From Mesorhizobium sp. M00.F.Ca.ET.216.01.1.1 (GTDB lineage: Bacteria > Pseudomonadota > Alphaproteobacteria > Rhizobiales > Rhizobiaceae), in the NCBI RefSeq assembly GCF_004010325.2, contig NZ_SADR02000011.1, positions 57,124 to 121,123 of the forward strand: a stretch of DNA of 64,000 nt, given 5' to 3'. The notes beneath the pieces are model-generated. The model did not search any database. It had not been told where the DNA came from and was given only the letters and a program-made list of their open reading frames with translations. Both the position numbers and the translations under genes were made by a program. Shown here one piece after another: positions 24,511 to 36,022 of this stretch. The number at the start of each line of letters is the position of its first letter. The first letter of the stretch is position 1.

Positions 24511-25395
24511 TCATGCCTTCTCAAGAATGACCGGAATGACGTCGACCGCTTGCTCGCCGACCTGTCCGCCCGTGGTTTTCAGAACACCGACGATCGGCGC
24601 CACATCGGAATAGTCGCGACCATAGCCGACGGTGATGTGATCGTTGCTTGCACGCATGCCGTTGGTCGGGTCGAATTCCTGCCAGCCGGCATCGCGCCCA
24701 CACCATGCCTTAACCCAGGCATGCATGGCATCGGCGCCTTCGAGCCGCGGCTTTCCGCGCGGCGGAATGGTGCGAAGGAATCCGCTGACGTAGCCCGCGG
24801 GAATACCGAGGCCGCGCAGACCGGCGATCATGATGTGTGAAAAATCCTGGCATACGCCCCGCTTCAGGTCGAAGGCATCGCTGGCCCGTGTCTGAACCGT
24901 GGTCGCCTTTCCGTCATAGGTGAAATCGCGGTGAATGCGGTTGCACAGATCCATGACGGTGCCGACGGTCGAGCTGGCCACGCTATCTCGCGCGTAGCTG
25001 GTGATCGCCGCATCGATGCCGGCGTGATCGCTGGCGGCCAGGAAGTGATGCGGTGAATCGGGCGTCAGCGAGCGCACTGCGCCGAGTTCCTCCCCCAGCC
25101 GTCGAATGTCCGGCGACACGTCCAGGCCGGGCTCGGGCCGCGATACGGCCACGCGCGCACTCATCCTGATGTCGAGCGCATCATGGGCGTCGCGAAAGGC
25201 GATCGACGTGACATTGTTGCCGAAGAAATCGGAAAAGTCCGAGCGTTCGCTCGGCGCCGGCGTAAAGGACAGCGAGGCGGCGATAACGCGCTGCACGCCT
25301 GATATCGTCGGCGGCAGCACGCGCACCTGATGGCGGCCGCCGCCTGCCGCGGCATCGTAGTCGTATCGCAGAAGGAGCCTGATGTCGTAGAGCAT
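24511..25395 (-). CDS. Transglutaminase-like cysteine peptidase family protein
   Basis: The 294-residue protein has a short N-terminal beta domain (MLYDIRLLLRYDYDAAAGGG) and a transglutaminase-core fold. The triad is C182 (KRGVCQDFSH), H225 (DAMHAWVKAW) and D242 (EFDPTNGM). It is cytoplasmic, as no signal peptide is seen. It lies 16 bp downstream of the ATP-grasp/alpha-E gene and is the third gene of a set encoding two transglutaminases and a permuted ATP-grasp, known from comparative genomics as a putative peptide-ligating or peptide-cleaving system. Confidence 0.88.
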   Translation of the reverse strand: MLYDIRLLLRYDYDAAAGGGRHQVRVLPPTISGVQRVIAASLSFTPAPSERSDFSDFFGNNVTSIAFRDAHDALDIRMSARVAVSRPEPGLDVSPDIRRLGEELGAVRSLTPDSPHHFLAASDHAGIDAAITSYARDSVASSTVGTVMDLCNRIHRDFTYDGKATTVQTRASDAFDLKRGVCQDFSHIMIAGLRGLGIPAGYVSGFLRTIPPRGKPRLEGADAMHAWVKAWCGRDAGWQEFDPTNGMRASNDHITVGYGRDYSDVAPIVGVLKTTGGQVGEQAVDVIPVILEKA

Positions 25396-25411
25396 GTCCG
25401 CCTACCCGCCT

Positions 25412-27823
25412 CTACCCGAAATAAGCCTTGGCGAGGCTGGTGTAGAGACTGCCGATCTCATTGGCGAGATCGTCGAGGGCCTTCGCCGTCATGTCCGATG
25501 GCTCCATGACGGCGATCGCTGTGTTGAGCTGCAGGATCTCTTTCGCTGCCGGCGACATATGCCCTTCGCCGCCGACGGACGGCAACAGCCCGATTTCAGC
25601 CTTCAGCCGCTCGAGCTGGAACAGGATCGAGCGTGGGTTGAGCGGATCGAGCGCCAAAAGGTCGATCACCGTGCGCCGCCCCGCCTGCACCGGGTACTGC
25701 CGCCGGTGGGTCATGACACTGTCGCCGATCTCCAGCATCATGTCGAGCGCGCCATCCGGCGCCGTCGTCCCAGTCAGCCTTGCCAACGTACGCGCGATCT
25801 GGATGCCGCGCTCCAGCCGCCGGCCGATCTCGAGGAAACGCCAGCCGGTGAAGCGGTACATGTTCTCATGCAGCAGCCCGGAGAAGCCGGCAAGCTTACG
25901 CAGGATGACCGTCATAGCCCGCGTCGCATCGTCGCCCGGCGCCACCGTCCTCGCGAATTGATGAATGGTCTTCGACAGATCCTTCAGCGCCAGCCAACCA
26001 TCAGGCGAGAAACGGTCGCGGATCTGCCCGGCGCTGTAGACGGCGCTGTCGAGCGTGGCGATCAGCCCGTACGGGATTGCCGTTTCGACATCGATGCCGA
26101 ACGGTTCGAGGTAGTCCCTGATATCGGCAAGCAGCGGCATGTCGGGATCGGAGGTCTCGGCCAATCGCACGTGATAGGCGCGCAGGATGCGCACCGTGTC
26201 TTCCGATCGCTCGATATAGCGGCCAAGCCATGTCAGGTTTTCCGCCGCACGGCTGGGCAGGCTGCCCGGCATGGCGCGGGTGAAGCTGTCATGCTCCTGT
26301 GGCAGCAGCGTCTCGCGCTCCACCGGCCTGTCGCTGACCACCCACACATCCGCCGCCTGGCCGCCGCGCTGCATGGCGATGGCTGTCGGGTCGAGCGACA
26401 AGCCGACACGGGCAAAACCGCCGGGCATCACCGTCCAACCCTCTGGCGTTCGCGCCAGATAGACGCGCAGGCTTGCCGGCCGCGGCTCCAGCCAGCCGCC
26501 GACATAGACCGGCGTCGTCGAAAGCGTCACCGCTTCCTGTCCGACGTAGTCACCACCGTCTCGTTCGATGCGGGCGACCAGGTCGGCCCGTTCCTCATCG
26601 GACAGCGCCGACCCAAGCTTGGTCGCATCGTCATCCTCGAACGCAAGCCGTGTCGATAGCGCCGGCCCGATCACCATGCGGTCGAGATTGGCAAGCACAT
26701 GCCGGCGCTCCGTCTCCTGCCCGCACCACCAGGTCGCGACGCTCGGCAGCAGCAGCTCCTCGTTGCGCAGTTCGCGCGCAATCTTCGGCAGGAAGGAGAG
26801 CAGCGCCCGCGTTTCCATCAGGCCCGAGCCGAGCGCATTGACGGTTGAAATGGCTCCCCGGCGGATCGCCTCGACCAGCCCCGGCGTGCCGATCTGCGAA
26901 TCCGGCCGCAGTTCCAGCGGATCGGCAAAGGCGGCGTCGAGCCGCCGCCACAGCACGCTGACCGGCATCAGCCCCGAAACCGTGCGCACCATCAGCCTGC
27001 CGCCGGAGACGGTCAAATCCTCGCCTTCGAGCAGCATGATGCCAAGATAGCGGGCGATATAGGCATGCTCGTAATAGGTTTCGTTGAGCGGTCCAGGCGT
27101 CAGGATGGCGACGCGGCCGCCGGCCTCCCTGGCCATGCCGTTCAGCGCGTCGCGAAAGCGGCGGAAGAAGCCGGCAAGGCGATGCACATGCATCTCGCCA
27201 TAGATGTCGGAAAGCGCACGCGTGGTGGCGACGCGGTTCTCCAGCGCAAAGCCCGCGCCCGACGGCGCCTGCGTCCGGTCGCCAAGTACCCACCAGCGGC
27301 CGTCCGGACCGCGGCCGAGCTCGAAGGCGCAGAAATGCAGGAAATGGCCGCTGGCCGGCCTGGTGCCGACGACGGGCCGCAAATACTCCGGGCTGGCGGC
27401 AATCAACCCGGCGGGCAGGATGCCTTTCTCGATCAGCCGGTTCGGCCCATAGATGTCGGCGATCGTTTCCTCGAACAGCTCGGCCCGCTGGACGAGGCCG
27501 GCGCTGATGTCAGCCCATTCCTTTTCCTCGATCAGCAGCGGGACATGCGCCAGTGGCCATTCGCGCTCATTGGCGCCGGCCTTGTCGTAGACGCGGTAAT
27601 AGACGCCGGCGTCGCGCAGATACTGGTCGGCACGAGCGAAGCGCTGGGCAAGCTTTTCCGGCCCCAGTTCCTCCAGCGCCTCGATGAAGTTCCGCCAGGC
27701 CGGACGCGGATTGCCTGACGTATCGACCATCTCGTCGACGACGCCGTCGATCGGCTGGTAGTGCTCCAGCAAACTATGGATCTGCGGCTTGCCGCGCAGC
27801 TTCTTGTGATTCCCCTTCGCCAT
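25412..27823 (-). CDS. Circularly permuted ATP-grasp fused to an alpha-E domain
   Basis: The 803-residue protein joins two families that are often separate genes. Residues about 20-490 are the circularly permuted ATP-grasp type 2 domain (PLAHVPLLIEEKEWADISAG, ATTRALSDIYGEMHVHRLAG, GALNAFLG-like GLVEAIRRGAISTVNALGSG). Residues about 524-803 are the helical alpha-E domain, starting SRAAENLTWLGRYIERSEDT. The family is predicted to ligate amino acids or peptides using ATP. It begins 6 bp after the stop of the large transglutaminase gene and precedes the small one, so the three are one operon. Substrate unknown. Confidence 0.9.
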   Translation of the reverse strand: MAKGNHKKLRGKPQIHSLLEHYQPIDGVVDEMVDTSGNPRPAWRNFIEALEELGPEKLAQRFARADQYLRDAGVYYRVYDKAGANEREWPLAHVPLLIEEKEWADISAGLVQRAELFEETIADIYGPNRLIEKGILPAGLIAASPEYLRPVVGTRPASGHFLHFCAFELGRGPDGRWWVLGDRTQAPSGAGFALENRVATTRALSDIYGEMHVHRLAGFFRRFRDALNGMAREAGGRVAILTPGPLNETYYEHAYIARYLGIMLLEGEDLTVSGGRLMVRTVSGLMPVSVLWRRLDAAFADPLELRPDSQIGTPGLVEAIRRGAISTVNALGSGLMETRALLSFLPKIARELRNEELLLPSVATWWCGQETERRHVLANLDRMVIGPALSTRLAFEDDDATKLGSALSDEERADLVARIERDGGDYVGQEAVTLSTTPVYVGGWLEPRPASLRVYLARTPEGWTVMPGGFARVGLSLDPTAIAMQRGGQAADVWVVSDRPVERETLLPQEHDSFTRAMPGSLPSRAAENLTWLGRYIERSEDTVRILRAYHVRLAETSDPDMPLLADIRDYLEPFGIDVETAIPYGLIATLDSAVYSAGQIRDRFSPDGWLALKDLSKTIHQFARTVAPGDDATRAMTVILRKLAGFSGLLHENMYRFTGWRFLEIGRRLERGIQIARTLARLTGTTAPDGALDMMLEIGDSVMTHRRQYPVQAGRRTVIDLLALDPLNPRSILFQLERLKAEIGLLPSVGGEGHMSPAAKEILQLNTAIAVMEPSDMTAKALDDLANEIGSLYTSLAKAYFG

Positions 27824-27829
27824 CGCTGA

Positions 27830-30800
27830 TCAGAGTCTTGCTGGCCGCCGCAGGTCAAGGGTCATCGGGAAATCTTCAGAAGCTTCTTCGTTGCGCAGCA
27901 CATAGCCGGACGGCGTATGGCCGCGCGGCTCGAAGCGGGCGAGCCGCCGCGCCTCGGCTTCGTTGCCATTGATCGGAAAGGTGTCGTAGCTGCGCCCGCC
28001 GGGATGCGCGACATGGTAGATGCAGCCGCCAACCGCCCGGCCCGACCAGCGGTCATAGATGTCGAAGACCAGCGGCGTGTTGACCGGCAGCGCCGGATGC
28101 AGGCCTGAGGCCGGCTGCCAGGCCTTGAAGCGAACGCCCGCCACCGCGATCTCTCTGATATCGGTCACCTTCATCGGCACGATGCGGCCATTGCAGACGA
28201 CGGCATGACGCTCCGGGTTGAGCCCTTCGGTCTTGACCTGCAGCCGCTCGATCGAGGAATCAACGAAGCGTACAGTTCCGCCGATTGCACCTTGCTCGCC
28301 CATCACATGCCATGGCTCCAGCGCTTGCCGCAGCTCCAGCTTGACGCCGGCATGCTGGACCTCGCCACAGAACGGGAAGCGGAATTCGAGCTGCGCGTCG
28401 AACCATTCGGGACGGAATTCAAAGCCGTTCAGTTTGAGATCGTCCAACACATCGAGGAAATCCGCCCAGACATGGTGCGGCAGCATGAAGCGGTCATGCA
28501 GCGACGTGCCCCAGCGCACGAAGCGGCCGTCGAGCGGGTTCTTCCAGGCGCGTGCAATAATGGCGCGCACCAGCAGTTGCTGCGCTAGGCTCATGCGCGC
28601 ATTGGGCGGCATCTCGAAGCCGCGAAACTCGACCAGTCCCAGCCGGCCGGTCGGGCCATCGGGTGAAAACAGTTTGTCGATGCAGATTTCCGAGCGGTGC
28701 GTATTCCCCGTCACGTCGGTCAGAAGGTTGCGAAACAACCGGTCGACCAGCCACGGCAGCGGCGCTTGGCCCTTGTCGGGATGCGGCACCTGCGCCATCG
28801 CGATCTCGAGCTCGTAGAGCGAGTCATGTCGCGCCTCATCGAAACGCGGCGCTTGGCTGGTGGGGCCGATGAACAGGCCTGAGAACAGATAGGACAGTGA
28901 CGGGTGCCGCTGCCATTGCAGCACCAGGCTCTTCAGCAGGTCGGGGCGGCGCAGGAACGGGCTGTCATTGGGCGTCGCACCGCCGACGACGACATGGTTG
29001 CCGCCGCCGGTGCCGGTGTGGCGGCCGTCGATCATGAACTTGTCGGCGCCAAGCCGCGTCTGCCGCGCCTCCTCGTAGATCGCGGTAGTCGTCGCCACGC
29101 ACTCCTGCCAATTCGCCGCAGGATGGATGTTGACCTCAATGACGCCGGGATCGGGCGCCACCCGGATGACGTTGAGGCGCGGATCGTGTGGCGGGCCGTA
29201 GCCCTCGATATGCACCGGCAGTCCGATGGCCCGTGCCGCGTTCTCGGCCGCCGCGACCAGTTCGAGATAGTCTTCCAGCGCCTCGACCGGCGGCATGAAC
29301 ACGCAAAGCCGTCCGTCGCGCGGCTCGACCGAAAGCGCGGTGCGCACCGCGCCACCGATCTCGGTGATCTCCTGCTCGATACGATCCTGCTGGCCGGTCG
29401 TGGCGGTGAACGACACTGCCTGCTGACGTCGTGCCATTTCGTCGGCACCTTCCAATTCGGCCGGAGCGGCCTCAGGCAAAATAGCCTCGCGCGCCGGCAA
29501 TGGTCCACGCGGCAGCGAAGGATCGACCGGCACGATGTAGGGGAATTGCGCCGGCGGCACATAGGGCAGCGTGCCGAGCGGCAAGCGGTAGCCAACCGGC
29601 GAATCGCCGGGCACCAGAAACAGCCGGCCGCGCCGCGTCTTCCATTTCTCCGAGCGCCAGCGCGGCCCCGACGCCTGGCTGTTCCAGCGCTGGACGGGGA
29701 GCACATAGCCCGACGGCTTGGTCAGGCCGCGTTCGAACACCCGCGCCATGCGGCTGCGTTCCTCGGGGTCATCGAGCCTCGAGTTGGACGGGTCGACATT
29801 CTCCGGTAGCTTGCCTTCCTTGAGCAGCCACTCGGCCGGATCCTCATAGGCTTCGCTGACCATGGTCTTTTCGATGCCAAGTTCCTCGGCAATCGCCGTC
29901 AGCAGGCTTTCGGCCTGCTTCGGTCCGACATCCGCTTCGCTGTTTTCCCGCGCGATCAGCGACGGGTCACTCCACACTGGCTCACCGTCGGCGCGCCAGT
30001 AGAGGGAGAAGGTCCAGCGCGGCAGGCTTTCGCCCGGATACCACTTGCCTTGCCCGTAATGCAGGAAGCCGCCCGGCGCGAAACGTTCGCGCAGCCGACG
30101 GATCAGGGCATCGGCCTTTTCGCGTTTTGTCGGGCCGACGGCAGCAGTGTTCCACTCATCCGACTCGAAATCATCGATCGACACGAAGGTCGGCTCGCCG
30201 CCCATGGTCAGCCGCACATCCCCAGCCTCGAGCGCGGCATCGACCCGGTTGCCCAGCGCATCGAGCGCCTGCCAGCTTTCGTCGGAGAATGGCTTTGTAA
30301 TGCGCGGATGCTCGGCGATGCGGTCGACCCGCATGTCGAAGCCGAACTCGACATTGGCAAAGCTCGCCATGCCGGAAATCGGCGCGGCGTTGCGGAAATG
30401 CGGCGTTGCGGCGAGCGGCACATGGCTCTCGCCGGTGAGCAGGCCGGACGTCGGGTCGAAGCCGATCCAGCCGGCGCCCGGAAGATAAACCTCGCACCAG
30501 GCATGCAGATCAGTGAAATCGACGGCGGTTCCGGGCGGTCCGTCAAGCGCGACAAGGTCGGGCTTCAACTGGATCAGGTAGCCGGAGACGAAGCGTGCGG
30601 CAATGCCGAGGTTCCTGAGGATCTGCACCAGCAGCCAGCTCGAATCCCGGCAGGATCCCTTGGCAGCAGCCAGCGTTTCCTCGGGCGAGAAGACGCCGGT
30701 TTCCATGCGCACGATGTAAGCGATCTCGCGCTGCAGGCGCGCGTTGAGATCGACGAGGAAATTGACCGTGTTGGTCGGGCTTCGGTCGATTGTCTTCAGG

Positions 30801-31189
30801 AATGCCGACAGCAGCGGCCCTAATGGTTCCGGCGTCCGGTAGATGGCGAGATCATCTCTGATCTCTTCCGGATAGTCGAACGGAAACGTCTCGACCGACG
30901 GCTCGACGAAGAAATCGAACGGATTGTAGACCGTCATGTCGGCGACGAGGTCGACCTCGATCTTCAACTCAGTCACCGGCTCCGGAAAGACGAAGCGGGC
31001 GAGGAAGTTGCCGTAGGGGTCCTGCTGCAGATTGACGAAATGGTTCGCCGGCTCGACCTTCAGCGAATGGCTCAAGACCTTGGTGCGGGAATGCGGCGCC
31101 GGCTGCAGCCTGATGACCTGGGGGCCGAGAATGACCGGCCGGTCATATTTGTAATGGGTCAAGTGGTAGACGGCTGCCAGAATTGCCAT
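27830..31189 (-). CDS. Large transglutaminase with DUF2126 C-terminal region
   Basis: I start at ATG 31189 ([20 protein letters not shown]), giving 1119 residues; the upstream frame lacks the family's opening motif. Residues about 1-280 are an N-terminal beta plus transglutaminase core with C180 ([10 protein letters not shown]), H229 ([11 protein letters not shown]) and D245 (GFDPTSGL). The remaining 800 residues are the DUF2126 region ([60 protein letters not shown]). It is the first gene of the three-gene operon and probably acts on the peptide product or substrate of the ATP-grasp enzyme. Confidence 0.9.
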   Translation of the reverse strand: MAILAAVYHLTHYKYDRPVILGPQVIRLQPAPHSRTKVLSHSLKVEPANHFVNLQQDPYGNFLARFVFPEPVTELKIEVDLVADMTVYNPFDFFVEPSVETFPFDYPEEIRDDLAIYRTPEPLGPLLSAFLKTIDRSPTNTVNFLVDLNARLQREIAYIVRMETGVFSPEETLAAAKGSCRDSSWLLVQILRNLGIAARFVSGYLIQLKPDLVALDGPPGTAVDFTDLHAWCEVYLPGAGWIGFDPTSGLLTGESHVPLAATPHFRNAAPISGMASFANVEFGFDMRVDRIAEHPRITKPFSDESWQALDALGNRVDAALEAGDVRLTMGGEPTFVSIDDFESDEWNTAAVGPTKREKADALIRRLRERFAPGGFLHYGQGKWYPGESLPRWTFSLYWRADGEPVWSDPSLIARENSEADVGPKQAESLLTAIAEELGIEKTMVSEAYEDPAEWLLKEGKLPENVDPSNSRLDDPEERSRMARVFERGLTKPSGYVLPVQRWNSQASGPRWRSEKWKTRRGRLFLVPGDSPVGYRLPLGTLPYVPPAQFPYIVPVDPSLPRGPLPAREAILPEAAPAELEGADEMARRQQAVSFTATTGQQDRIEQEITEIGGAVRTALSVEPRDGRLCVFMPPVEALEDYLELVAAAENAARAIGLPVHIEGYGPPHDPRLNVIRVAPDPGVIEVNIHPAANWQECVATTTAIYEEARQTRLGADKFMIDGRHTGTGGGNHVVVGGATPNDSPFLRRPDLLKSLVLQWQRHPSLSYLFSGLFIGPTSQAPRFDEARHDSLYELEIAMAQVPHPDKGQAPLPWLVDRLFRNLLTDVTGNTHRSEICIDKLFSPDGPTGRLGLVEFRGFEMPPNARMSLAQQLLVRAIIARAWKNPLDGRFVRWGTSLHDRFMLPHHVWADFLDVLDDLKLNGFEFRPEWFDAQLEFRFPFCGEVQHAGVKLELRQALEPWHVMGEQGAIGGTVRFVDSSIERLQVKTEGLNPERHAVVCNGRIVPMKVTDIREIAVAGVRFKAWQPASGLHPALPVNTPLVFDIYDRWSGRAVGGCIYHVAHPGGRSYDTFPINGNEAEARRLARFEPRGHTPSGYVLRNEEASEDFPMTLDLRRPARL

Positions 31190-31303
31190 GGGGCCCCGAA
31201 AAGTCGGCGTTTCAAAACGAATTGGCCGAACCCTGACACAAATGGCGGCCATTCTCCAAGCAGAGATGTTGCGTTGCACCCAATTTAAGCAACGGGAGCC
31301 GGC

Positions 31304-32509
31304 TTAGAAAAACGCCTGTATTCCCGTCTGCGCCCGCCCTAGGATCAGCGCATGTACGTCATGCGTGCCCTCATAGGTGTTGACGGTTTCGAGGTTCTGC
31401 GCGTGGCGCATGACATGGTAGCCGATCTGGATGCCGTTGCCGCCATGCATGTCGCGGGCTTGGCGGGCAATGTCGAGCGCCTTGCCGCAATTGTTACGCT
31501 TGACGATCGAGATCATCTCCGGCGCCATCTTGCCTTCATCCATCAACCGCCCGACCCGTAGGCTTGCCTGCAAGCCGAGCGCGATTTCGGTCTGCATGTC
31601 GGCGAGCTTCTTCTGGAACAGCTGCGTGCCGGCGAGCGGCTTGCCGAATTGCTTGCGGTCGAGGCCGTACTGGCGGGCCCGGTGCCAGCAATCCTCCGCG
31701 GCGCCCATCGCACCCCAGGAGATGCCGTAGCGCGCCCGGTTGAGGCAGCCGAAAGGCCCTTTCAGGCCGGAGACGTTGGGTAGCAGCGCGTCTTCGCCGA
31801 CCTCGACGCCTGCCATCACCACTTCGCCGGTGATCGACGCGCGCAACGAAAGCTTGCCGCCGATCTTCGGCGCCGACAGCCCCTTCATGCCCTTTTCCAG
31901 GATAAAGCCGCGAATTTGGTCGTCATGCGCGCCCCCACTCCTGTCAGACAACTTCGCCCAGACGACGAACACGTCGGCGATCGGCGCATTGGAAATCCAC
32001 ATCTTCGAACCGGAAATCCTGTAGCCGTCCGCCGTCTTCTCGGCCCGCGTCTTCATGCCGCCCGGATCGGAGCCGGCATCCGGCTCGGTCAAGCCGAAAC
32101 AGCCGATCCATTCGCCTGACGCCAGCTTCGGCAGGTACTTCTTGCGCTGCGCCTCCGAGCCGTAGGCATGGATCGGATACATCACCAGCGACGATTGCAC
32201 GCTCATCATCGAGCGATAGCCCGAGTCGATGCGCTCGACTTCCCGCGCCACTAGCCCGTAGGTGACATAGTTTGCGCCAAGCCCGCCATACTCTTCCGGG
32301 ATGGTGAGGCCGAGCAGCCCGGCTTCGCCCATCTCGCGAAAGATCCCGGCATCGGTCTTCTCCTCGAGATAGGCTTCCTCGATCCGCGGCGCGAGCTTGT
32401 CGGCCGCGAAAGCCGCGGCGCCATCGCGCACCATGCGTTCGTCCTCGGAAAGCTGGTCCTCGATCAGGAAAGGGTCGTTCCAGACGAATGCGTTCTTGTC
32501 GGCGGCCAT
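31304..32509 (-). CDS. Glutaryl-CoA dehydrogenase (acyl-CoA dehydrogenase family)
   Basis: The protein has 401 residues from ATG 32509 ([20 protein letters not shown]). [20 protein letters not shown] and [17 protein letters not shown] are flavin/substrate blocks of the family, [16 protein letters not shown] is typical of the glutaryl group, and the catalytic base is E380 in [10 protein letters not shown]. The enzyme oxidises and decarboxylates glutaryl-CoA to crotonyl-CoA in lysine and tryptophan breakdown. It is divergent from a LysR gene that probably regulates it, with a repeat hairpin between them. Confidence 0.88.
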   Translation of the reverse strand: MAADKNAFVWNDPFLIEDQLSEDERMVRDGAAAFAADKLAPRIEEAYLEEKTDAGIFREMGEAGLLGLTIPEEYGGLGANYVTYGLVAREVERIDSGYRSMMSVQSSLVMYPIHAYGSEAQRKKYLPKLASGEWIGCFGLTEPDAGSDPGGMKTRAEKTADGYRISGSKMWISNAPIADVFVVWAKLSDRSGGAHDDQIRGFILEKGMKGLSAPKIGGKLSLRASITGEVVMAGVEVGEDALLPNVSGLKGPFGCLNRARYGISWGAMGAAEDCWHRARQYGLDRKQFGKPLAGTQLFQKKLADMQTEIALGLQASLRVGRLMDEGKMAPEMISIVKRNNCGKALDIARQARDMHGGNGIQIGYHVMRHAQNLETVNTYEGTHDVHALILGRAQTGIQAFF

Positions 32510-32529
32510 GGTCTCGGTCCTCAAACTCC

Positions 32530-32577
32530 TGCATGTCGCCCAAAGGGTGTTCAGCGGTTTTGGGATAACGACATGCA
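32530..32577. repeat. Dispersed hairpin repeat, copy 1
   Basis: TGCATGTCG at 32530-32538 is the reverse complement of CGACATGCA at 32569-32577. CCCAAA and TTTTGGGA inside can extend the stem. An almost identical unit occurs at 47144-47187. The two copies share the outer stem, CCCAAAG, CAGCGGTT and GGGATAACGACATGCA, so this is a dispersed intergenic repeat, here between the divergent glutaryl-CoA dehydrogenase and LysR genes. Confidence 0.8.
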
Positions 32578-32673
32578 TAAAACAAAAAACTTGAAGTGCC
32601 CGGCTTATCGGCCTCCAGCCCAAAAAAATCAAACGAAATTGCTTCAGCGATCAATGAGCGTTAGTAATGGATC

Positions 32674-33570
32674 ATGAACGTCCAACGCCGTCTTTTGCCG
32701 AACATCAGCGCGCTTGCCGCCTTTGAGGCAGTGGCCCGTCTGGGCAGCTTCACCGCCGCCGCGCAGGAGCTCGATCTGACCCAGGGCGCTGTCAGCCGGC
32801 AGATAAGGCTTCTGGAAGACCAGTTCGATCGCCGGCTGTTCGAGCGTGACAGCCGCAATGTCAGGCTGTCGGCGGCAGGCGAAATCTACGCCGAGGCGGT
32901 GCGCTCAGCCCTCGGTCAATTGCGTGAGGCCGCCCTCGGATTGATGAGCAATCGGCATAGTGGCATTTTGAACCTCGCCATTCTGCCGACCTTCGGCACG
33001 CGCTGGCTGATGCCGCTCATTCCGGATTTTGTCGAAAACAACCCGGACATCACCATCAACTTCGTCACCCGCATCGGCCGCTTCGACTTTGCCCGCGAAA
33101 GGCTTGACGCCGCCATCCATTACGGCCTGCCCGACTGGCCGGACGCCGACTCCACGCTGCTGGTCCGAGAAACGGTGGCGCCGGTGGTCTCGCCTGGATT
33201 TCTGGCCGAGCGTGATATTGCCACGCCGGCCGATATCGGCCGCCTGCCGCTGCTGCATATGGCGACGCGCCCCGGTGCATGGAAAGAATGGTTCGAGCAC
33301 CAGGGGCCGAGCGCGCCGACTGGACCGGGCATGCAGTTCGAGCAATTCGGCACCGCCGCCCAGGCCTGCATGGCCGGGCTTGGCGTCGCGCTGCTGCCGC
33401 AGATCCTGATTGCGGGCGAACTGCAGCGCGGCCAGTTGGTGCCGGCACCGGGCCGGCCGATGCAAAGCCGCAGCGCCTACTATCTCGTGATTCCGCATGA
33501 CAAGCGCAGCCATCCGCCGGTCGCCTCTTTTCGCGATTGGCTGCTCGACCGCGTGTCGAAGGCCGAATAG
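32674..33570 (+). CDS. LysR family regulator, GcvA-like
   Basis: The 298-residue protein has the LysR winged helix at residues 8-66 (LPNISALAAFEAVARLGSFT, LTQGAVSRQIRLLEDQFDRR) and a periplasmic-binding-like effector domain. It is divergent from the glutaryl-CoA dehydrogenase gene, the usual arrangement for a LysR activator and its target, so glutarate or a related metabolite is a plausible effector. Its stop is immediately adjacent to the stop of tex on the other strand, with no intergenic base. Confidence 0.88.
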   Translation: MNVQRRLLPNISALAAFEAVARLGSFTAAAQELDLTQGAVSRQIRLLEDQFDRRLFERDSRNVRLSAAGEIYAEAVRSALGQLREAALGLMSNRHSGILNLAILPTFGTRWLMPLIPDFVENNPDITINFVTRIGRFDFARERLDAAIHYGLPDWPDADSTLLVRETVAPVVSPGFLAERDIATPADIGRLPLLHMATRPGAWKEWFEHQGPSAPTGPGMQFEQFGTAAQACMAGLGVALLPQILIAGELQRGQLVPAPGRPMQSRSAYYLVIPHDKRSHPPVASFRDWLLDRVSKAE

Positions 33571-35901
33571 TTACTTCCTCTTCAGGGCATCCGCCAACGC
33601 AGCGCCGAAGGCACCCTGTTGCGCCGGCCGCTCCGGTTGACGCTGCGGTGCCGGCGAGCGTGGCACCGCTTTGCCGCTATTATCGCGCGGGCCGCCCCTC
33701 GATGCGCCGCCATCGCCATCCTTGCGCATCGACAGGCCGATGCGCTTGCGCTTGATGTCGACATCAACGACACGCACTTTGACCACGTCGCCGGCCTTGA
33801 CCACCTCATGCGCGTCCTTGACGAAACGGTCGGCAAGTTGCGAGACGTGAACCAATCCGTCCTGATGCACGCCGATATCGACGAAAGCGCCAAACGCCGC
33901 GACATTGGTGACGGTGCCTTCCAGCAGCATGCCGGGCTTCAGATCCTTGATGTCGTCGACGCCATCGGCGAACGTTGCTGTCTTGAAGCCGGGACGCGGA
34001 TCGCGGCCGGGCTTTTCCAGCTCCGCCAGTATGTCGCGCACCGTCGGCAGGCCAAACCGCTCGTCGACGAAGACACGCGGGTCAAGCGCCTTGAGGGCGG
34101 CGCTGTCGCCCATCAGCGAGCGAACGTCGCGGCCGCAGGCGGCGACAATCTTCTTCGCCACGCCATAGGCTTCCGGATGCACGGCCGAGGCATCGAGCGG
34201 TTCGGAGCCGTTCGCAATGCGCAGGAAGCCGGCGCATTGCTCGAAGGCGCGCGGCCCGAGCCGTGCCACCTTCAGCAACTCGCGGCGGTTGGCGAAGGGG
34301 CCGGTCGCGTCGCGATGCGCGATGATGGCTTCGGCCAGCGATGCGCCAAGACCTGAAACCCGTGCCAGCAGCGGGGCCGAGGCGGTGTTGAGATCGACAC
34401 CGACGGCATTGACCGCATCTTCGACCACCGCTTCCAGCGAGCGGCCGAGCCGGTACTGGTCGACATCGTGCTGGTACTGGCCGACGCCGATCGACTTGGG
34501 TTCGATCTTGACTAACTCGGCCAACGGATCCTGCAGGCGCCGCGCGATCGATACCGCACCGCGCAGTGACACATCCAGGCCGGGAAATTCCGCTGCCGCG
34601 GTTGCCGAGGCGGAATAGACCGAGGCGCCCGCCTCGCTGACGATCACCTTGAGCGGCTTCGGCCCAGAATTGGCAGACAAATCGGAGGGCATGTCAGCCA
34701 GCATGTCGGCCACCAGCCTTTCCGTCTCGCGGCTGGCGGTACCGTTGCCAATCGAAATCAGCTCGACCTTGTGCAGGCGGACGAGCTTCGCCAGTTCAGC
34801 TTGCGTGCCGCGCACATCATTCTTCGGCGGAAACGGATAAACCGTCGTCGTCGCCAGCAGCTTGCCGGTGCCATCTACCACAGCCACCTTGACGCCGGTG
34901 CGAATGCCGGGGTCGAGCCCCATCGTCGCGCGCGAGCCGGCGGGCGCGGCGAGGAGCAAATCCTTGAGGTTGCGGGCGAAGACATGGATCGCCTCCTCTT
35001 CAGCCCGCTCACGCAGATCCCGCATCAGGTCGAGCGTCAGGTGCAACGACAGCTTTATCCGCCAGGTCCAGCCGGCAACCTCCATCAGCCAGCGGTCGCC
35101 CGGCAGCTGGCGGCCAATGGCATAGGCATCGGCAATCATCCGCTCGACCGGCTTCACCGGCGACGCATCCTCGACATCGACCTCTATGTCGAGCGACAGC
35201 ACCTCTTCGTTGCGGCCGCGCAGCATGGCCAACGCGCGATGGCTCGGCACGTTGGCCCAGCGCTCGACATGGTCGAAATAGTCGGAGAATTTCGCGCCCG
35301 CTTCCTGCTTGCCTTCGACGACACGTGAGCGCAGGAAGGCGCGTTCCTTCATGTAGGTCCGCAATTTGCCGACCAGATCGGCATTCTCGGCGAACTGCTC
35401 GGACAGGATGTCGCGTGCGCCTTCGAGCGCCGCCCTGGCATCGGCCACCTCGTCGCTGATATAGGCGAGCGCCAGTTCGGCGGGCACCGCCGCACGGTCG
35501 GCGAGGATCGCTTCAGCCAGCGGTCCCAGCCCACGCTCGCGTGCGATCTCGGCCTTGGTCCGCCGCTTCGGCTTGTAGGGCAGATAGATGTCTTCGAGTT
35601 CCGCCTTGGTGGCGGCCGCGGCGATCTTGGCTTCAAGCTCCTCGGTCAATTTGCCCTGTTCGCGGATCGAACCGAGGATGGTGTCGCGGCGGGCGTCGAG
35701 TTCGCGCAGATAGGCGAGCCGTTCGTCAAGCAAACGCAGCTGCGTGTCGTCCAGGCCGCCGGTGACCTCCTTGCGGTAGCGCGCCACGAACGGCACCGTC
35801 GCGCCTTCGTCAAGCAATCCGATCGCCGCCGCGGCCTGTTCAGGCCGTGCGCCGATCTCGGCCGCGATGAGTGCTGCGATGCGCTTGATGTCCGATGCCA
35901 T
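33571..35901 (-). CDS. tex: Tex-like transcription accessory / RNA-binding protein
   Basis: The 776-residue protein has the full Tex architecture. An N-terminal helical domain carries [20 protein letters not shown], and a YqgF-like domain carries [21 protein letters not shown] helix-hairpin-helix region ([20 protein letters not shown]) and a C-terminal S1 domain ([20 protein letters not shown], about residues 645-715) follow. A basic Gly/Arg-rich tail ends the protein. Tex binds nucleic acids and influences transcription and RNA turnover. The gene is monocistronic and converges on the LysR gene. Confidence 0.93.
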   Translation of the reverse strand: MASDIKRIAALIAAEIGARPEQAAAAIGLLDEGATVPFVARYRKEVTGGLDDTQLRLLDERLAYLRELDARRDTILGSIREQGKLTEELEAKIAAAATKAELEDIYLPYKPKRRTKAEIARERGLGPLAEAILADRAAVPAELALAYISDEVADARAALEGARDILSEQFAENADLVGKLRTYMKERAFLRSRVVEGKQEAGAKFSDYFDHVERWANVPSHRALAMLRGRNEEVLSLDIEVDVEDASPVKPVERMIADAYAIGRQLPGDRWLMEVAGWTWRIKLSLHLTLDLMRDLRERAEEEAIHVFARNLKDLLLAAPAGSRATMGLDPGIRTGVKVAVVDGTGKLLATTTVYPFPPKNDVRGTQAELAKLVRLHKVELISIGNGTASRETERLVADMLADMPSDLSANSGPKPLKVIVSEAGASVYSASATAAAEFPGLDVSLRGAVSIARRLQDPLAELVKIEPKSIGVGQYQHDVDQYRLGRSLEAVVEDAVNAVGVDLNTASAPLLARVSGLGASLAEAIIAHRDATGPFANRRELLKVARLGPRAFEQCAGFLRIANGSEPLDASAVHPEAYGVAKKIVAACGRDVRSLMGDSAALKALDPRVFVDERFGLPTVRDILAELEKPGRDPRPGFKTATFADGVDDIKDLKPGMLLEGTVTNVAAFGAFVDIGVHQDGLVHVSQLADRFVKDAHEVVKAGDVVKVRVVDVDIKRKRIGLSMRKDGDGGASRGGPRDNSGKAVPRSPAPQRQPERPAQQGAFGAALADALKRK

Positions 35902-35957
35902 GTCGTTCCTGCTAATATGCCCTGTCGAAAAGAGCAGCGACCATAGGCGTTGAGCAT

Positions 35958-35976
35958 CGCCGCGCCAACCGCGGCG
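35958..35976. other. GC-rich hairpin between the hydrolase operon and tex
   Basis: CGCCGCG at 35958-35964 pairs with CGCGGCG at 35970-35976 around CCAAC, and TTTT follows on the plus strand. Both flanking genes are on the minus strand, where no T-tract follows, so its role as terminator of the 44-36 kb operon is uncertain. Confidence 0.35.
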
Positions 35977-36022
35977 TTTTCAACCGCTTGAGAGGTCCAC
36001 AGGAAAGCTCGCCTGATCGGGG

